Shown here: one piece after another, positions 51,467 to 59,623 of the stretch
Position numbering within the stretch: position 1 is the first letter of the stretch
How the letters are laid out: each line of letters opens with the position of its first letter
Source: JBQLZQ01 sp052168355
GTDB taxonomy: Bacteria; Pseudomonadota; Alphaproteobacteria; DSM-16000; Inquilinaceae
NCBI GenBank assembly: GCA_052168355.1
Contig: JBQLZQ010000001.1
Location: forward strand, 21,828-85,827
DNA length: 64,000 bases
Reading direction: 5' to 3'
Program-made: the position numbers and the translations under genes
The notes under the pieces: model-generated
The model's database searches: none
Seen by the model: the letters and a program-made list of their open reading frames with translations, nothing else
Told to the model about the DNA's origin: nothing

Positions 51467-52672
51467 CTAGCCTTTCAGACGCGGCCAGCGGAAGCCCTTG
51501 GGCTTGACATCCTCGACCGCGCCGGCGACGCGCGCCAGACCGGCCAGGGTCAGGGCGACCTTGCTGCGCGGCGTCTCGGCGGCCAGCGGCAGCCCGCGCA
51601 GGGTGGGCTTGCCGGCGCGCGGGTCCTCCGGTATCCGGATCGAGACCTTGGTGCCCAGACCCTTCTCGAACTCGGCAACCGACAGTTCGGCGGCCTTGGC
51701 ACGGCCGATCCGGTTGACCACGATATCGACGGACCCCGCCCCGATCCCCGCCATGCCGGCCTGCAGCCGGGCGGCATCCCGCAACCCCGGCAAGGTGATA
51801 TCCGTCACCAGGATGACGGTATCGGCGGTACGCAGGGGGCACGGCGCCCCGGTGGTCAGCGACCGCGGCAGATCGACCACGACCACGTCGAAGATCCGGC
51901 GCAACTGTTCGAGCAGCAGTTCCACGGCCTCGTCGCGAACGGCGCTGCGCTCGTCCAGCGGTTCTTCGCCGGCCATCACGAACAGATTGTCGCCGTAGTT
52001 GGTCATGGCGCTGGCCACGAACAGGCTGTCGATCCGTTCGGGATGCTCCAGCGCGTTCCGCAGGCCGTTGCCCGGTTCCAGGTCGAGGCCAAGAGCGATG
52101 GTGCCGAACTGCAGATCGAGATCGACCAGGGCCACCCGCCGGCCGTGGTCGCTGGCCAATCGCCAGGCCAGGCTGGTGGCGACGCTGCTGGCACCGACCC
52201 CGCCACGCGCGCCGACCACGGTGATCAGGCGCCCGGCGGCCGCGCCGCTGGACGCCTCCTCGGACTTCGTCACCGTCAGCATTGTGCGGCGCAGATCCTG
52301 GGGATCGATCGGCTTGAGCAGGTAGTCGCTGACGCCGGCCGCCATCAGGCCGCGGTAGAGGGCAACGTCGTTCTGGCTGCCCACCGCAACCACCGTGGTG
52401 GCGGGCCCGCACGCCGCGATCAGCCGCGACACGTCCTGGGCCGGCTCCACCGACTGGGCGACGTCGACAATCAGCAGGGCCGGCGCCGCGCCATCGGCCA
52501 CAGCCGCGGACGCGGCGGCGATACCGCCGGTCTTGACTTCGATACCCGCCCGGCCGCCGGGCACGGCACGGCACACCGCGTCCACCGTCTCCTCGTCGCA
52601 GACGAAGGCCAGGACGGGATTGCCCTGACCGCCTGGAAGCGGACCGGGCGCGATTTTGGTGACGGCGTTCAT
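51467..52672 (-). CDS. cpaE: TadZ/CpaE pilus localisation ATPase
   Basis: 401-residue protein with an atypical receiver-like N-terminus (about 20-135, ALLIVDVAQS, LLKPIDPQDL) and a ParA/MinD-type C-terminus. The P-loop is VVGARGGVGASSVATSLA, where the usual Lys-Thr of KGGxGKT is replaced, as is typical of CpaE/TadZ. ALVDLDLQFGTIALGLD and VVVDLPRSLTTG are the switch motifs. TadZ places the Tad machine at a pole or focus. It is separated by 13 bp from cpaD and 6 bp from tadA. Confidence 0.93.
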   Translation of the reverse strand: MNAVTKIAPGPLPGGQGNPVLAFVCDEETVDAVCRAVPGGRAGIEVKTGGIAAASAAVADGAAPALLIVDVAQSVEPAQDVSRLIAACGPATTVVAVGSQNDVALYRGLMAAGVSDYLLKPIDPQDLRRTMLTVTKSEEASSGAAAGRLITVVGARGGVGASSVATSLAWRLASDHGRRVALVDLDLQFGTIALGLDLEPGNGLRNALEHPERIDSLFVASAMTNYGDNLFVMAGEEPLDERSAVRDEAVELLLEQLRRIFDVVVVDLPRSLTTGAPCPLRTADTVILVTDITLPGLRDAARLQAGMAGIGAGSVDIVVNRIGRAKAAELSVAEFEKGLGTKVSIRIPEDPRAGKPTLRGLPLAAETPRSKVALTLAGLARVAGAVEDVKPKGFRWPRLKG

Positions 52673-52685
52673 GGGTTCGGACCGT

Positions 52686-53351
52686 TCAATTGGTCACGGT
52701 GCGTTCGACCGGCCGAATGTCGCCGGTGCGGTACCGCTCGACCGACGGGATCGATCCGGGGCCATCGGCAGGGCCGGCCGGTGTTCCCAGGCGCAGATCG
52801 TCCGGGTTGGCCAGCATGCCGGCCAGGCTGCCGGCGACCGCGCAGCCCGGCGGCAGGGTTTCCGGGCGCGCCGGGATCCAGGACGGCTTGGTCTGATCCA
52901 TGGCGACGCCGTCGCCCAGACACGCGACCGGCGTATCGACCCTCCGCTCGACGGTGACAACCAGCCGGTCTTCGGGACGCCCCGGCGGTACCGTCGTCAA
53001 CCGCGACGCGACGCCTTGAACCATCAGCCGGTCGGCGACGGCCCGGCCGCGCACTTCGGCCAGAGGTCCAGCCGAGGCGATCAGGACGCGATCGTGTTGG
53101 CCGGGCCGGGCCTCCGTCAGAAAGAGGTCGAGCCGCGCCGTTTCGTCTGCGTTGGGTACGGTGGCCATCGGCGCAAAGCGAACCTCGTGCGACATGGTGT
53201 GGATCTGGCTGACATAGCGGGCGGTATCGGGCCGGTCGTGGCGATCCAGCCCGCAGCCGCTGACCAGGATCAGAACCGCCAACAGCGCCACGCCGGCAAT
53301 GAGCCAGCGGAGCGGTGAGCGGCGCTGGGGAAAGAACACGCGCTTGTGCAT
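52686..53351 (-). CDS. cpaD: CpaD-family pilus lipoprotein
   Basis: 221-residue exported protein with a hydrophobic signal and lipobox-like end (WLIAGVALLAVLILVSGCGLD). The CpaD family features RVLIASAGPLAEVRGRAVADRL, CLGDGVAMDQTKPSW, GCAVAGSLAGMLANPDDLRLG are visible; the two central Cys residues could form a disulfide. CpaD is an outer-membrane partner of the secretin. ATG 53351 is 12 bp after the cpaC stop. Confidence 0.9.
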   Translation of the reverse strand: MHKRVFFPQRRSPLRWLIAGVALLAVLILVSGCGLDRHDRPDTARYVSQIHTMSHEVRFAPMATVPNADETARLDLFLTEARPGQHDRVLIASAGPLAEVRGRAVADRLMVQGVASRLTTVPPGRPEDRLVVTVERRVDTPVACLGDGVAMDQTKPSWIPARPETLPPGCAVAGSLAGMLANPDDLRLGTPAGPADGPGSIPSVERYRTGDIRPVERTVTN

Positions 53352-53363
53352 GGTTTCGCCCCC

Positions 53364-54761
53364 CTATTTCAGAATGAACCCGCCGACCGTGCCGAACGAC
53401 TCCGCCGCGGCCACGGCCGCCGTTCCGTCGGCAAGGTCGGTGGTGCGGGACGGCTGGGGACCGTCGCGGTCCGTGGGCAGCGCGATCGGGCCCGACACCG
53501 GTTCGACCAGATAGGGCGTGACCACGATGACCAGTTCCGTCTCGTTGCGCTGAAACCGCTCGGACCGGAACAGAAGACCCAGCACGGGAATGTCCTTGAG
53601 CAGCGGCAGACCCGAACTGTCCTCGGTTTCGTTGGCCTGGAACAGCCCGGCGATGGCGAAGCTCTGACCGCTGCCCAGCTCCACCGTGGTTTCCGCCCGC
53701 CGCGTGATCAGGGCCGGAATGGTGAGGGAATCCAGCGTGATGGCGCCCGTCGATGTCAACTGGCTGACCTCCGGGCGCACCCGCATGTTGATGCGGCCGT
53801 TGCCCAGCACCGTCGGCGTGAACGCCAGGGAGACGCCGAACGGCTTGAATTCGATGGAGACCTCGTTGTCGTCCTGCGACACGGGAATGGGAAACTCGCC
53901 GCCGGCCAGGAAGCTGGCGGTATCGCCCGAGGTGGCGGTGAGGTTGGGTTCGGCCAGGATATTGACCAGGTTTTCCCGCTCCAGCGCGTCGATCAGCACG
54001 TTGATGTCGAGATTGTCGTTGCGGAACTGGCCCAGGATGGAATCGGTGATGCCGTCGCGGATCACCGTGGGCAGACCGTCGACGACCTGAAAGGCGTCCC
54101 GCCCGGTGGCCAGGCCGAAGGTGAAATCCCCGACCGACAGCAAAGATTCCCAGTTGATCCCGATCTCGCGCACCACCTCGCGCGACACCTCGGCGATCCG
54201 CACCCGCAGATTGACCTGGGTGGCGCCGTCGACATGCACCCGGTTGATGACCTGGGCCGGGTCGGCCAGATAGTCGCCGGCCAGACGGCCGATGTCGGCG
54301 GCCTCGACACCCGTTCCGACACGCCCGGTCAGCATCAGCGACCGGTCGATCGGCGTCACCTGAACCGCCGATCCCGGCGCCAGCCGCGCGATGGACTGGT
54401 CCAGCCGGTCGATATCGGGAAACACGGTCAGACGCACATTGTTGATCAGGCTGTCGTCCTCGCCGATGGCGAACAGGTTGGTTTCCCCAGGGGCGCGGGC
54501 GAACACGTAGATCATGCGCGGCGACATCACCTCGATATCGGCGATGGCGGGGTCGGCGATGAACACGCTGGCCGCCGGCCGATCCAGACGGATAAGCTGA
54601 CCCTTGCTAACCGACAGGGTCAGCGGCGTGGCGTCCTGGCCCAGGAAATCGACGGCCTGCGACGGCGCGGCGGCGGTCAGCATCGCCGCCGCCACCAGCA
54701 GAACCGAACACAGCCGGATAAGGGGCCGGATAAGGGATGGAAAGGCGGTCATCATCGTCAA
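53364..54761 (-). CDS. cpaC: tad pilus secretin CpaC/RcpA
   Basis: 465-residue outer-membrane secretin. There is a signal peptide (LIRLCSVLLVAAAMLTAAAPSQA) and an N-terminal pilus/BON domain (TLSVSKGQLIRLDRPAASVFIADP, LTGRVGTGVEAADIGRLAG). The secretin core follows (VNLRVRIAEVSREVVREIGINW, LINILAEPNLTATSGDTASFLAGGEFPIP in parts, GQSFAIAGLFQ, LPLLKDIPVLGLLFRSERFQRNETELVIVVTP). The VPVLGxLF-xxxxxxxxxxELxIxxTP pattern is the secretin signature. Its ATG overlaps the cpaB stop by 4 bp. Confidence 0.96.
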   Translation of the reverse strand: MTMMTAFPSLIRPLIRLCSVLLVAAAMLTAAAPSQAVDFLGQDATPLTLSVSKGQLIRLDRPAASVFIADPAIADIEVMSPRMIYVFARAPGETNLFAIGEDDSLINNVRLTVFPDIDRLDQSIARLAPGSAVQVTPIDRSLMLTGRVGTGVEAADIGRLAGDYLADPAQVINRVHVDGATQVNLRVRIAEVSREVVREIGINWESLLSVGDFTFGLATGRDAFQVVDGLPTVIRDGITDSILGQFRNDNLDINVLIDALERENLVNILAEPNLTATSGDTASFLAGGEFPIPVSQDDNEVSIEFKPFGVSLAFTPTVLGNGRINMRVRPEVSQLTSTGAITLDSLTIPALITRRAETTVELGSGQSFAIAGLFQANETEDSSGLPLLKDIPVLGLLFRSERFQRNETELVIVVTPYLVEPVSGPIALPTDRDGPQPSRTTDLADGTAAVAAAESFGTVGGFILK

Positions 54762-55678
54762 CTCCCGCCGCCCGCGGCACCGCCCCGAACGACCCGCACG
54801 TCCTTCTTCTGCGGTTCGTCCGATACCGGCTGAACAGTGCCGGGCGGGGGCAGCAGCACGGAGACGTCGCTGTCCAGGGTAAAGGTCTGAAGCGTGCCGT
54901 CGGGGCGCATGACCGTCGGCACGGTCCCGGCCTCGGCCGCCAGCCGGGGGGACGGTTCCGTCTCGCCCGGCGCCAGTTCCACGGCCAGGCTGCGCAGCGC
55001 GAACGACAGGGACCCCAGTTGGAGGGTGACGGCGATCTTTTCCGCCTGGCGCGGCGTGACCTCAAGGGTCGCCGTGTCGCCGACCTTGCCTTCGTCCTCG
55101 CCGTCATCCATGCGCCGGTCGATGGCCAGAACGCGGATGTCGTTGAGCACGGTTTCGCTGGCCCGGCGTTCGGTGGCCCCAGCCGGACCGTCCTCGCGCA
55201 GGCCATGCGTCAGGATGATGTCCACCCGGTCGCCGGGAAACACCAGACCGGCGATGCCCGACGTCTCGTTCACGGGCACGGAAACGGCACGCATGCCAGG
55301 CGCCAGGACGGCGGCCAGAAACCCCCGCTCGCCCGGCATCACCAGCTTGTCGCCGGCGATCGGCTCGCCGTCGGCGATGCGGTGGCGCACCACCGAGCCG
55401 ACGAAATCCTCCAGGTTCTGCGTGTCCTTGACGATGTAGCCGTCGGCCACCGACCCCTCGGGCCAGGCCTGCCAGCGCAGATCGTCGGGCTTGACAAAGC
55501 TGCCGACGCCAAGACCGCCGCGCGCGACCAGGATCAGGGTGGCGGCCGGCGCGGCGGGTAGGTTGGGCACGGCCGCGACAACGGCCCGCTGGCCTTCCAC
55601 CCACTGGCGCCCGATCTGCACGGTGGCGAAACCGACACCGACGGCCATGATGAGAAGGATGAGGACGCGGGCGCGCAT
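54758..55678 (-). CDS. cpaB: CpaB/RcpC pilus assembly protein
   Basis: 306-residue periplasmic protein with an N-terminal membrane anchor (ARVLILLIMAVGVGFATVQI) and the SAF domain (LVARGGLGVGSFVKPDDLRWQAWP, IADGEPIAGDKLVMPGERGFLAAVLAPGM in parts). The RcpC/CpaB core follows (MRAVSVPVNETSGIAGLVFPGDRVDIILTH in parts, LNDIRVLAIDRRMDD). SAF domains may bind peptidoglycan or sugars. ATG 55678, 7 bp after the cpaA stop. Confidence 0.94.
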   Translation of the reverse strand: MRARVLILLIMAVGVGFATVQIGRQWVEGQRAVVAAVPNLPAAPAATLILVARGGLGVGSFVKPDDLRWQAWPEGSVADGYIVKDTQNLEDFVGSVVRHRIADGEPIAGDKLVMPGERGFLAAVLAPGMRAVSVPVNETSGIAGLVFPGDRVDIILTHGLREDGPAGATERRASETVLNDIRVLAIDRRMDDGEDEGKVGDTATLEVTPRQAEKIAVTLQLGSLSFALRSLAVELAPGETEPSPRLAAEAGTVPTVMRPDGTLQTFTLDSDVSVLLPPPGTVQPVSDEPQKKDVRVVRGGAAGGGS

Positions 55679-55685
55679 GGCGGCC

Positions 55686-56183
55686 TCAGACCCCGGCGCC
55701 GGTCAGCAGGCGCAGGGATACGGCGCACCCTCCAAAGGCGATGGCCACGCCATAGGGCAGCCGCTGCGCCCTGAGGGGTACGCCGTCGATTGCGGTACTG
55801 CCGGTGGTGACGCGGCGCTTGAGACCGGCCAAAATCATCCCGCCGGCAATGGCGCCGCCGGCCAAGACGGTCCACAGGATGAAGTCCACGATCAGCGCCG
55901 GGCCGGCCCACAGGGCCAATGCGGCCATCAGCTTGGCGTCGCCGCCGCCCAGAAAGCGCAAAACGAACAGGACAAAGCCGCCGGCCAGAACGCTGGCGGC
56001 GACCAAAACGGACGGCAACAGGCTACCGGCCGTGCCGGCGACCAGCCAGGCGCCGTAGAGCCCGACCACGCAAAGCGGGATGCGGTTGGGAATGGTGAAG
56101 GTCCGGGCGTCATGGATCGCGGCCCAGCCGAGCACGATCAGCAGGGCGAGGATCGGCAGATGCGGGACCGCGAAGATATCCAT
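55686..56183 (-). CDS. cpaA: type IV/Flp prepilin peptidase CpaA/TadV
   Basis: 165-residue A24 aspartic peptidase with about six membrane helices and no methylase domain. The first catalytic Asp lies in WAAIHDARTFTIPNRI and the second in FLGGGDAKLMAALALW (the GxGD motif). It processes Flp and the TadE/F pseudopilins. ATG 56183 was chosen over an upstream in-frame TTG at 56225, because GGAAC lies just upstream and the hydrophobic helix starts directly. It follows flp after a strong hairpin. Confidence 0.93.
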   Translation of the reverse strand: MDIFAVPHLPILALLIVLGWAAIHDARTFTIPNRIPLCVVGLYGAWLVAGTAGSLLPSVLVAASVLAGGFVLFVLRFLGGGDAKLMAALALWAGPALIVDFILWTVLAGGAIAGGMILAGLKRRVTTGSTAIDGVPLRAQRLPYGVAIAFGGCAVSLRLLTGAGV

Positions 56184-56233
56184 GACCGGTTCCAGACCTC
56201 TGGCATCGTGGATTGCGAAAACCAATGCGCGAT

Positions 56234-56265
56234 GGGGACAGGCGGCATGAAGCCGGCCTGTCCCC
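56234..56265 (-). terminator. strong hairpin between flp and cpaA (probable partial terminator)
   Basis: Arms GGGGACAGGCGGC and GCCGGCCTGTCCCC pair over 13 bp with one bulge around a short ATGAA loop, 20 bp downstream of the flp stop. A short T-rich stretch (TTGGTTTTCG) follows on the minus strand. A hairpin here would let pilin mRNA exceed that of the downstream assembly genes. Confidence 0.55.
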
Positions 56266-56285
56266 TTCCCGCTGTGAGCTTTTCG

Positions 56286-56489
56286 TTACGGCGTTGCGGG
56301 CGGCGTTGCGGGCGTGGGCACGGCGCCGGCCAGCGTGGTGCTGACATAGGTGAAGATGGTGTCAAGCGAGCCGCCCAGAGCCTGCAGGGCGATAATCGCG
56401 GCGACCGAGACCAGCGCGGCGATCAGGCCGTACTCGATGGCCGTCGCGCCGGACTCGTCCTTAAGAAAAGCACGGATGTTGGCAAGCAT
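56286..56489 (-). CDS. flp: Flp-family type IVb pilin
   Basis: 67-residue major pilin precursor. The leader MLANIRAFLKDESG is followed by ATAIEYGLIAALVSVAAIIA; cleavage after Gly14 would leave the Glu5-Tyr6 pair of the Flp motif (G/ATAIEY). The hydrophobic helix is followed by LQALGGSLDTIFTYVSTTL and an unusual Pro/Thr/Ala tail (GAVPTPATPPATP). The start ATG 56489 has GGAGG at 6 bases; a longer frame exists upstream but lies in promoter-like AT-rich DNA. It is the first gene of the minus-strand tad operon. Confidence 0.96.
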   Translation of the reverse strand: MLANIRAFLKDESGATAIEYGLIAALVSVAAIIALQALGGSLDTIFTYVSTTLAGAVPTPATPPATP

Positions 56490-56672
56490 GTGGTGTCCTC
56501 CATTGGATGCAGCCCCAAAACTTCGGCGAGTATCGGCTCCAAAGCTTAATGACTCGTAAACAGAACTGTATTTCTTCTTAACCACTCTTAAGAGACAGTA
56601 AACTACTTGCGATCATCCTTCATATGCCCATAATAACGAGCAAAAAATACGCAATTTACTTGAAGTTGGTTA
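56490..56672. promoter_or_regulatory. AT-rich divergent promoter region flp / tadG
   Basis: 183 bp between the flp and VWA-type tadG starts, markedly AT-rich for this genome. It contains TTAA-CCACTC-TTAA at 56578-56591, similar to a CtrA box but with a 6-bp instead of a 7-bp spacer. Control of flp by CtrA would match Caulobacter pilA, but the match is imperfect. Promoters for both directions must lie here; I cannot fix their -10/-35 positions. Confidence 0.4.
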
Positions 56673-58103
56673 ATGAATAACTTGGGTTTTACTTTAATGT
56701 CGTGCCTCCAGCGCTGCCGCCGGTTCCTGACCGACATCGGCGGCGCCAGCGCCGTGTTCGTGGCCATCGCCATCGTACCGCTGGTCGGATTTGCCGGTCT
56801 GGCGACCGATACGGCGCGCGGCTATCTGGTCAAGCTGCGGCTGTCGGAGGCGCTGGACGCCGCCGGCCTGGCGGCGGCGCGGGAATTGGACCCCGCCGGA
56901 CGCGACGCCGACGCCCTGATGTTCTTCCGCGCCAATTTCCCCGTGGGGTTCCTGGATTCCGTCGTCAGCGGGCCGCATCTCTCCGAAAGCGCCGACAGGC
57001 AGCGGCTGACCCTGACCGCGACGGCGGTGATCCCCACCACCTTTACCCGCATCCTGGGCCACGAAACCCTGACCGTCGCCGCCCGCACCGTGGTCCAGCG
57101 GGAAAGCCGCGGCATGGAACTGACCCTGGTCATGGACAACACCGGGTCCATGCGGTCGGGCGGGCGAATGACGACCATGAAGGAGGCCGCGCAGGAACTG
57201 GTGGACATCCTTTACGGGCCCCGCGAGACCATCGACGGGTTCTGGGTGGCCCTGGTGCCGTTCGCCGCCACCGTCAATATCGGCCAGGCCAATGCCGGCT
57301 GGCTGACCGCCCTCGACCCCGCCGCGTTCGACCCGACCGTGTGGAAAGGCTGCGTCGAGACGCGGTACACGACGGCCCGCGACACGACGGACGACCCGCC
57401 GTCGGTCGAAGGCTGGGCGCCGTTCTACTGGGCGCCCAGCGACGACAACGACTGGACGATAGGCGACCCGGGCACGATCGACGAGCTCAACTCGTCCCAG
57501 AACGACGGCACCGGCCCCAATCTGGGGTGCGGACCGGCGATCACGCCTCTAATTCAGCCGAAATCCACGATCACCGCCGCCATCGCCGAGATGCAGCCCT
57601 GGCACCGGGGCGGCACCATGACCAACCAGGGGGCGGTCTGGGGCTGGCGCACCCTGTCGCCGCGCTGGCGGGGCCTGTGGGGCGGCGATCCGGCCCTGCC
57701 GCTGGATTACGACGCGCCGCTCAGCAGCAAGGTCATGATCCTCCTCACCGACGGTCAGAACCAGTTCTACGATTGGCCGGGCAACGGTCCCGGCCCCGAC
57801 GGGTCCGACTACACCGCCTACCGGCGGCGGACGGAGAACATGCTGGGTATTCCCAACACCAGCTCCGCCAACTCGACGACCGAACTCAACCGGCGGATGG
57901 AGCTGGTTTGCCAGGCCATGAAGGCGGAGGGGATCACCCTGTACACCATCCTGTTCCAGGAAAACGACGCCGCGACGGAGGCCTCCTTCCTGCGCTGCGC
58001 CACCTCGCCCCAGCACTTCTTCAAAAGCCCCACCAACGACGACCTGCGCCAGGCCTTCCGCACCATCGCCAGCCAGCTCAGCAATCTGCGTCTCGCCGAG
58101 TAG
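56673..58103 (+). CDS. tadG: TadG-like pilus protein with VWA domain
   Basis: 476-residue exported protein. The N-terminal pilin-like helix (GGASAVFVAIAIVPLVGFAGLATDTARGY) places it in the TadG/TadE-like group. About residues 150-476 form a von Willebrand A domain. The metal-site motif is LVMDNTGSMRSGGRMTTMKEA (D-x-T-x-S), a later Thr is seen near GGTMTNQGAVWG, and the Asp is in VMILLTDGQNQFYDW. The C-terminus (CQAMKAEGITLYTILFQ, SPQHFFKSPTNDDLRQAF) is typical. TadG may help adhesion or anchor the machine. ATG 56673 or ATG 56697 could start it; it is divergent from flp. Confidence 0.9.
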   Translation: MNNLGFTLMSCLQRCRRFLTDIGGASAVFVAIAIVPLVGFAGLATDTARGYLVKLRLSEALDAAGLAAARELDPAGRDADALMFFRANFPVGFLDSVVSGPHLSESADRQRLTLTATAVIPTTFTRILGHETLTVAARTVVQRESRGMELTLVMDNTGSMRSGGRMTTMKEAAQELVDILYGPRETIDGFWVALVPFAATVNIGQANAGWLTALDPAAFDPTVWKGCVETRYTTARDTTDDPPSVEGWAPFYWAPSDDNDWTIGDPGTIDELNSSQNDGTGPNLGCGPAITPLIQPKSTITAAIAEMQPWHRGGTMTNQGAVWGWRTLSPRWRGLWGGDPALPLDYDAPLSSKVMILLTDGQNQFYDWPGNGPGPDGSDYTAYRRRTENMLGIPNTSSANSTTELNRRMELVCQAMKAEGITLYTILFQENDAATEASFLRCATSPQHFFKSPTNDDLRQAFRTIASQLSNLRLAE

Positions 58104-58233
58104 AAGGGAGGGGGCGCCGGCTGCGACAGGTCGGGCTCGGCCGGCGTTAACCTTTTGCTAGCCAGTTTGGGGGATGCTGGACCGATTGAAGTCCGGCCCG
58201 TTGCGCCGGTCGCTATCGAAAAGGCGGCTCATT

Positions 58234-58545
58234 ATGGCCGACACCATCACCTATTCCGTTCTGGTCCGCGAGGGCGGGACGTGGCACAGCAAAGGCACGG
58301 TGGATGACATGTCCGTCGCCATGCAGGCCGCCGAGCAATTTCTCGAAAGCGGCAAGTTCGGTCAGGTGAAGGTCGACAAGACGTTTCTCGACAAGGCCAA
58401 CAACCGCAACGTGACGGCGACCATTCTCGACCGCTCCGTCGGCTCCAAAAGCGGCATGCCGGTGATCCTCCTGCTCATTCTGCTCGCCATCCTGGGCGGC
58501 GGCGCAGCCTTCGCGATCACCTATCTGGCGACCCAGTATCTGTAA
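58234..58545 (+). CDS. small tail-anchored membrane protein of unknown function
   Basis: 103-residue protein: a soluble N-terminal domain of about 70 residues (TITYSVLVREGGTWHSKGTV, SVAMQAAEQFLESGKFGQVKV, TATILDRSV) and one C-terminal membrane helix (MPVILLLILLAILGGGAAFAITYLA). I do not recognise the family. Start ATG 58234 gives a compact protein; an upstream in-frame start (58174) adds a basic, probably non-coding stretch. It stands between tadG and the palindromic repeat region; any link with the pilus is unproven. Confidence 0.65.
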   Translation: MADTITYSVLVREGGTWHSKGTVDDMSVAMQAAEQFLESGKFGQVKVDKTFLDKANNRNVTATILDRSVGSKSGMPVILLLILLAILGGGAAFAITYLATQYL

Positions 58546-58546
58546 G

Positions 58547-58561
58547 GGTCTCTTCGAGACC
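58547..58561 (+). terminator. small hairpin after the tail-anchored protein gene
   Basis: GGTCTC-TTC-GAGACC, a 6-bp perfect stem, begins 2 bases after the stop codon. It lacks a T-run and could equally be part of the adjoining repeat region. Confidence 0.3.
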
Positions 58562-58604
58562 AAGGCCCGGCCAGACCGCCCCGAGACGCTCGGATCATAT
58601 CGGC

Positions 58605-58975
58605 ATGATCCCCGGAACCGATCCGGGGCCCGTGCGAAACCGCGATATCCAAAGAACGCCAAGAACGCCGTGCCGTATAGGCCCCGCGTCAGGCACGGGG
58701 CTGGTCGTCTGGAATGCCGCGGCGGAGAAGCCCAAAGAAAGAGGCTGCGCGCCCCGGAGCACGAGGCGCGTCGTCACGACTATCTCGGTGGAGAATTCCA
58801 AAAAAGAAGCCACGATCCCCGGACGAAGATCCGGGGTCCGTGCACATCGGCAACGCCCCGAGAAAACGCCAACGGCGCCGCCGCGCACGGGCCCCGTGTC
58901 AAGCACGGGGCTCGCCGTCTGGAATTTCCTATTGGAGACGCCCAAAGAAAGAAACCGCGAGCCCCGGACCTCCCA
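58605..58975. repeat. diverged inverted relatives of the 42-kb palindromic repeats
   Basis: Two degenerate units in the orientation opposite to the 42.1-kb array. Palindrome A-type: CCCCGGAACCGATCCGGGG at 58610-58628 and CCCCGGACGAAGATCCGGGG at about 58820. Palindrome B-type: arms GCCCCG...CGGGGC around TCAGG at 58681-58701, and GCCCCGTG/CACGGGGC around TCAAG at about 58890. The spacer GGAGACGCCCAAAGAAAGAA near 58935 matches the reverse complement of the CTTTCTTTGGATGTCTCC spacer of the first locus. Frames across it are therefore repeat-derived, not genes. It separates the 103-residue gene from padR. Confidence 0.8.
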
Positions 58976-58984
58976 GACTGCTCC

Positions 58985-59020
58985 ATATATCGGTTGAAAA
59001 TATATCGGGTCGTGATACAT
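58985..59020 (+). promoter_or_regulatory. direct repeat / candidate PadR operator and promoter
   Basis: ATATATCGG occurs twice (58985-58993 and 59000-59008), 15 bp apart, in the AT-rich stretch 34-57 bp before the padR start. TTGAAA (58994-58999) and GATACAT (59014-59020) could be a weak promoter. PadR regulators commonly repress their own operon from such short repeats. Confidence 0.35.
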
Positions 59021-59041
59021 TGCCAGAAAAGGAGCATAAAA

Positions 59042-59572
59042 ATGGATGTAAAGACCCTATGTTTGGGGGTGCTGAGCAGAGGTGCCTGCTCGGGCTACGA
59101 GATCCGCAAGGCCTTTGAAGAGGGTCCCTTCTCCCACTTTCAGGACGCGGGATACGGGTCGATCTACCCTGCGCTCAAACGGTTGACGGAAGACGGTCTG
59201 GTCATCTGCTCCGAAATGCAGCAGGAATCCCGCCCGGACAAGAAGGTATACCGCATCACGGCGAGCGGACGACAGGCCCTTTTCGATACCGTCAACAAGC
59301 CGCCGGCACCGGATCGCCTGCGGTCCGATTTCCTGTTCATCCTGTCCTTTGCCGAGCTTGTGACGCCGCGCCATCTCGACCGGTTGATCGAAGACCGCAT
59401 CGCTTATCATCGGGAGGAACTGGCCAGGATGGAGGGCTGCTCGGCATCACCGGCCGGTCCCGCCTTCGTGCTGAAGTTCGGCACCGCCTGGCATCGGGCC
59501 GCCCTCGAGTTTCTAGAGACGCACCAGCATGAGCTGGTCGGGTCTCAATTGCAGAAAGATGTTGCGGAGTAG
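59042..59572 (+). CDS. PadR-family transcriptional regulator
   Basis: 176-residue winged-helix regulator. The PadR N-terminal domain is clear: VKTLCLGVLSRGACSGYEIRKAFEEGPF, YGSIYPALKRLTEDGLVICSE, DKKVYRITASGRQALFD. The C-terminal helical dimerisation part follows (DFLFILSFAELVTPRHLDRLIEDRIAYHREEL in parts). ATG 59042 has AAGGAG at good spacing. It is 51 bp upstream of the RND adaptor gene on the same strand and is its likely repressor, as PadR proteins often control efflux operons and respond to hydrophobic drugs or phenolic acids. Confidence 0.92.
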   Translation: MDVKTLCLGVLSRGACSGYEIRKAFEEGPFSHFQDAGYGSIYPALKRLTEDGLVICSEMQQESRPDKKVYRITASGRQALFDTVNKPPAPDRLRSDFLFILSFAELVTPRHLDRLIEDRIAYHREELARMEGCSASPAGPAFVLKFGTAWHRAALEFLETHQHELVGSQLQKDVAE

Positions 59573-59623
59573 CCGCCGGACGAGCCGAGCCCCAGCCCCC
59601 GACCATCTTCAAGGGACATGACC

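Noticed and set aside
58595..59020. Frames on both strands in the region before padR
   Set aside because: They match the translated repeat element of the 42-kb locus and have no ribosome site.
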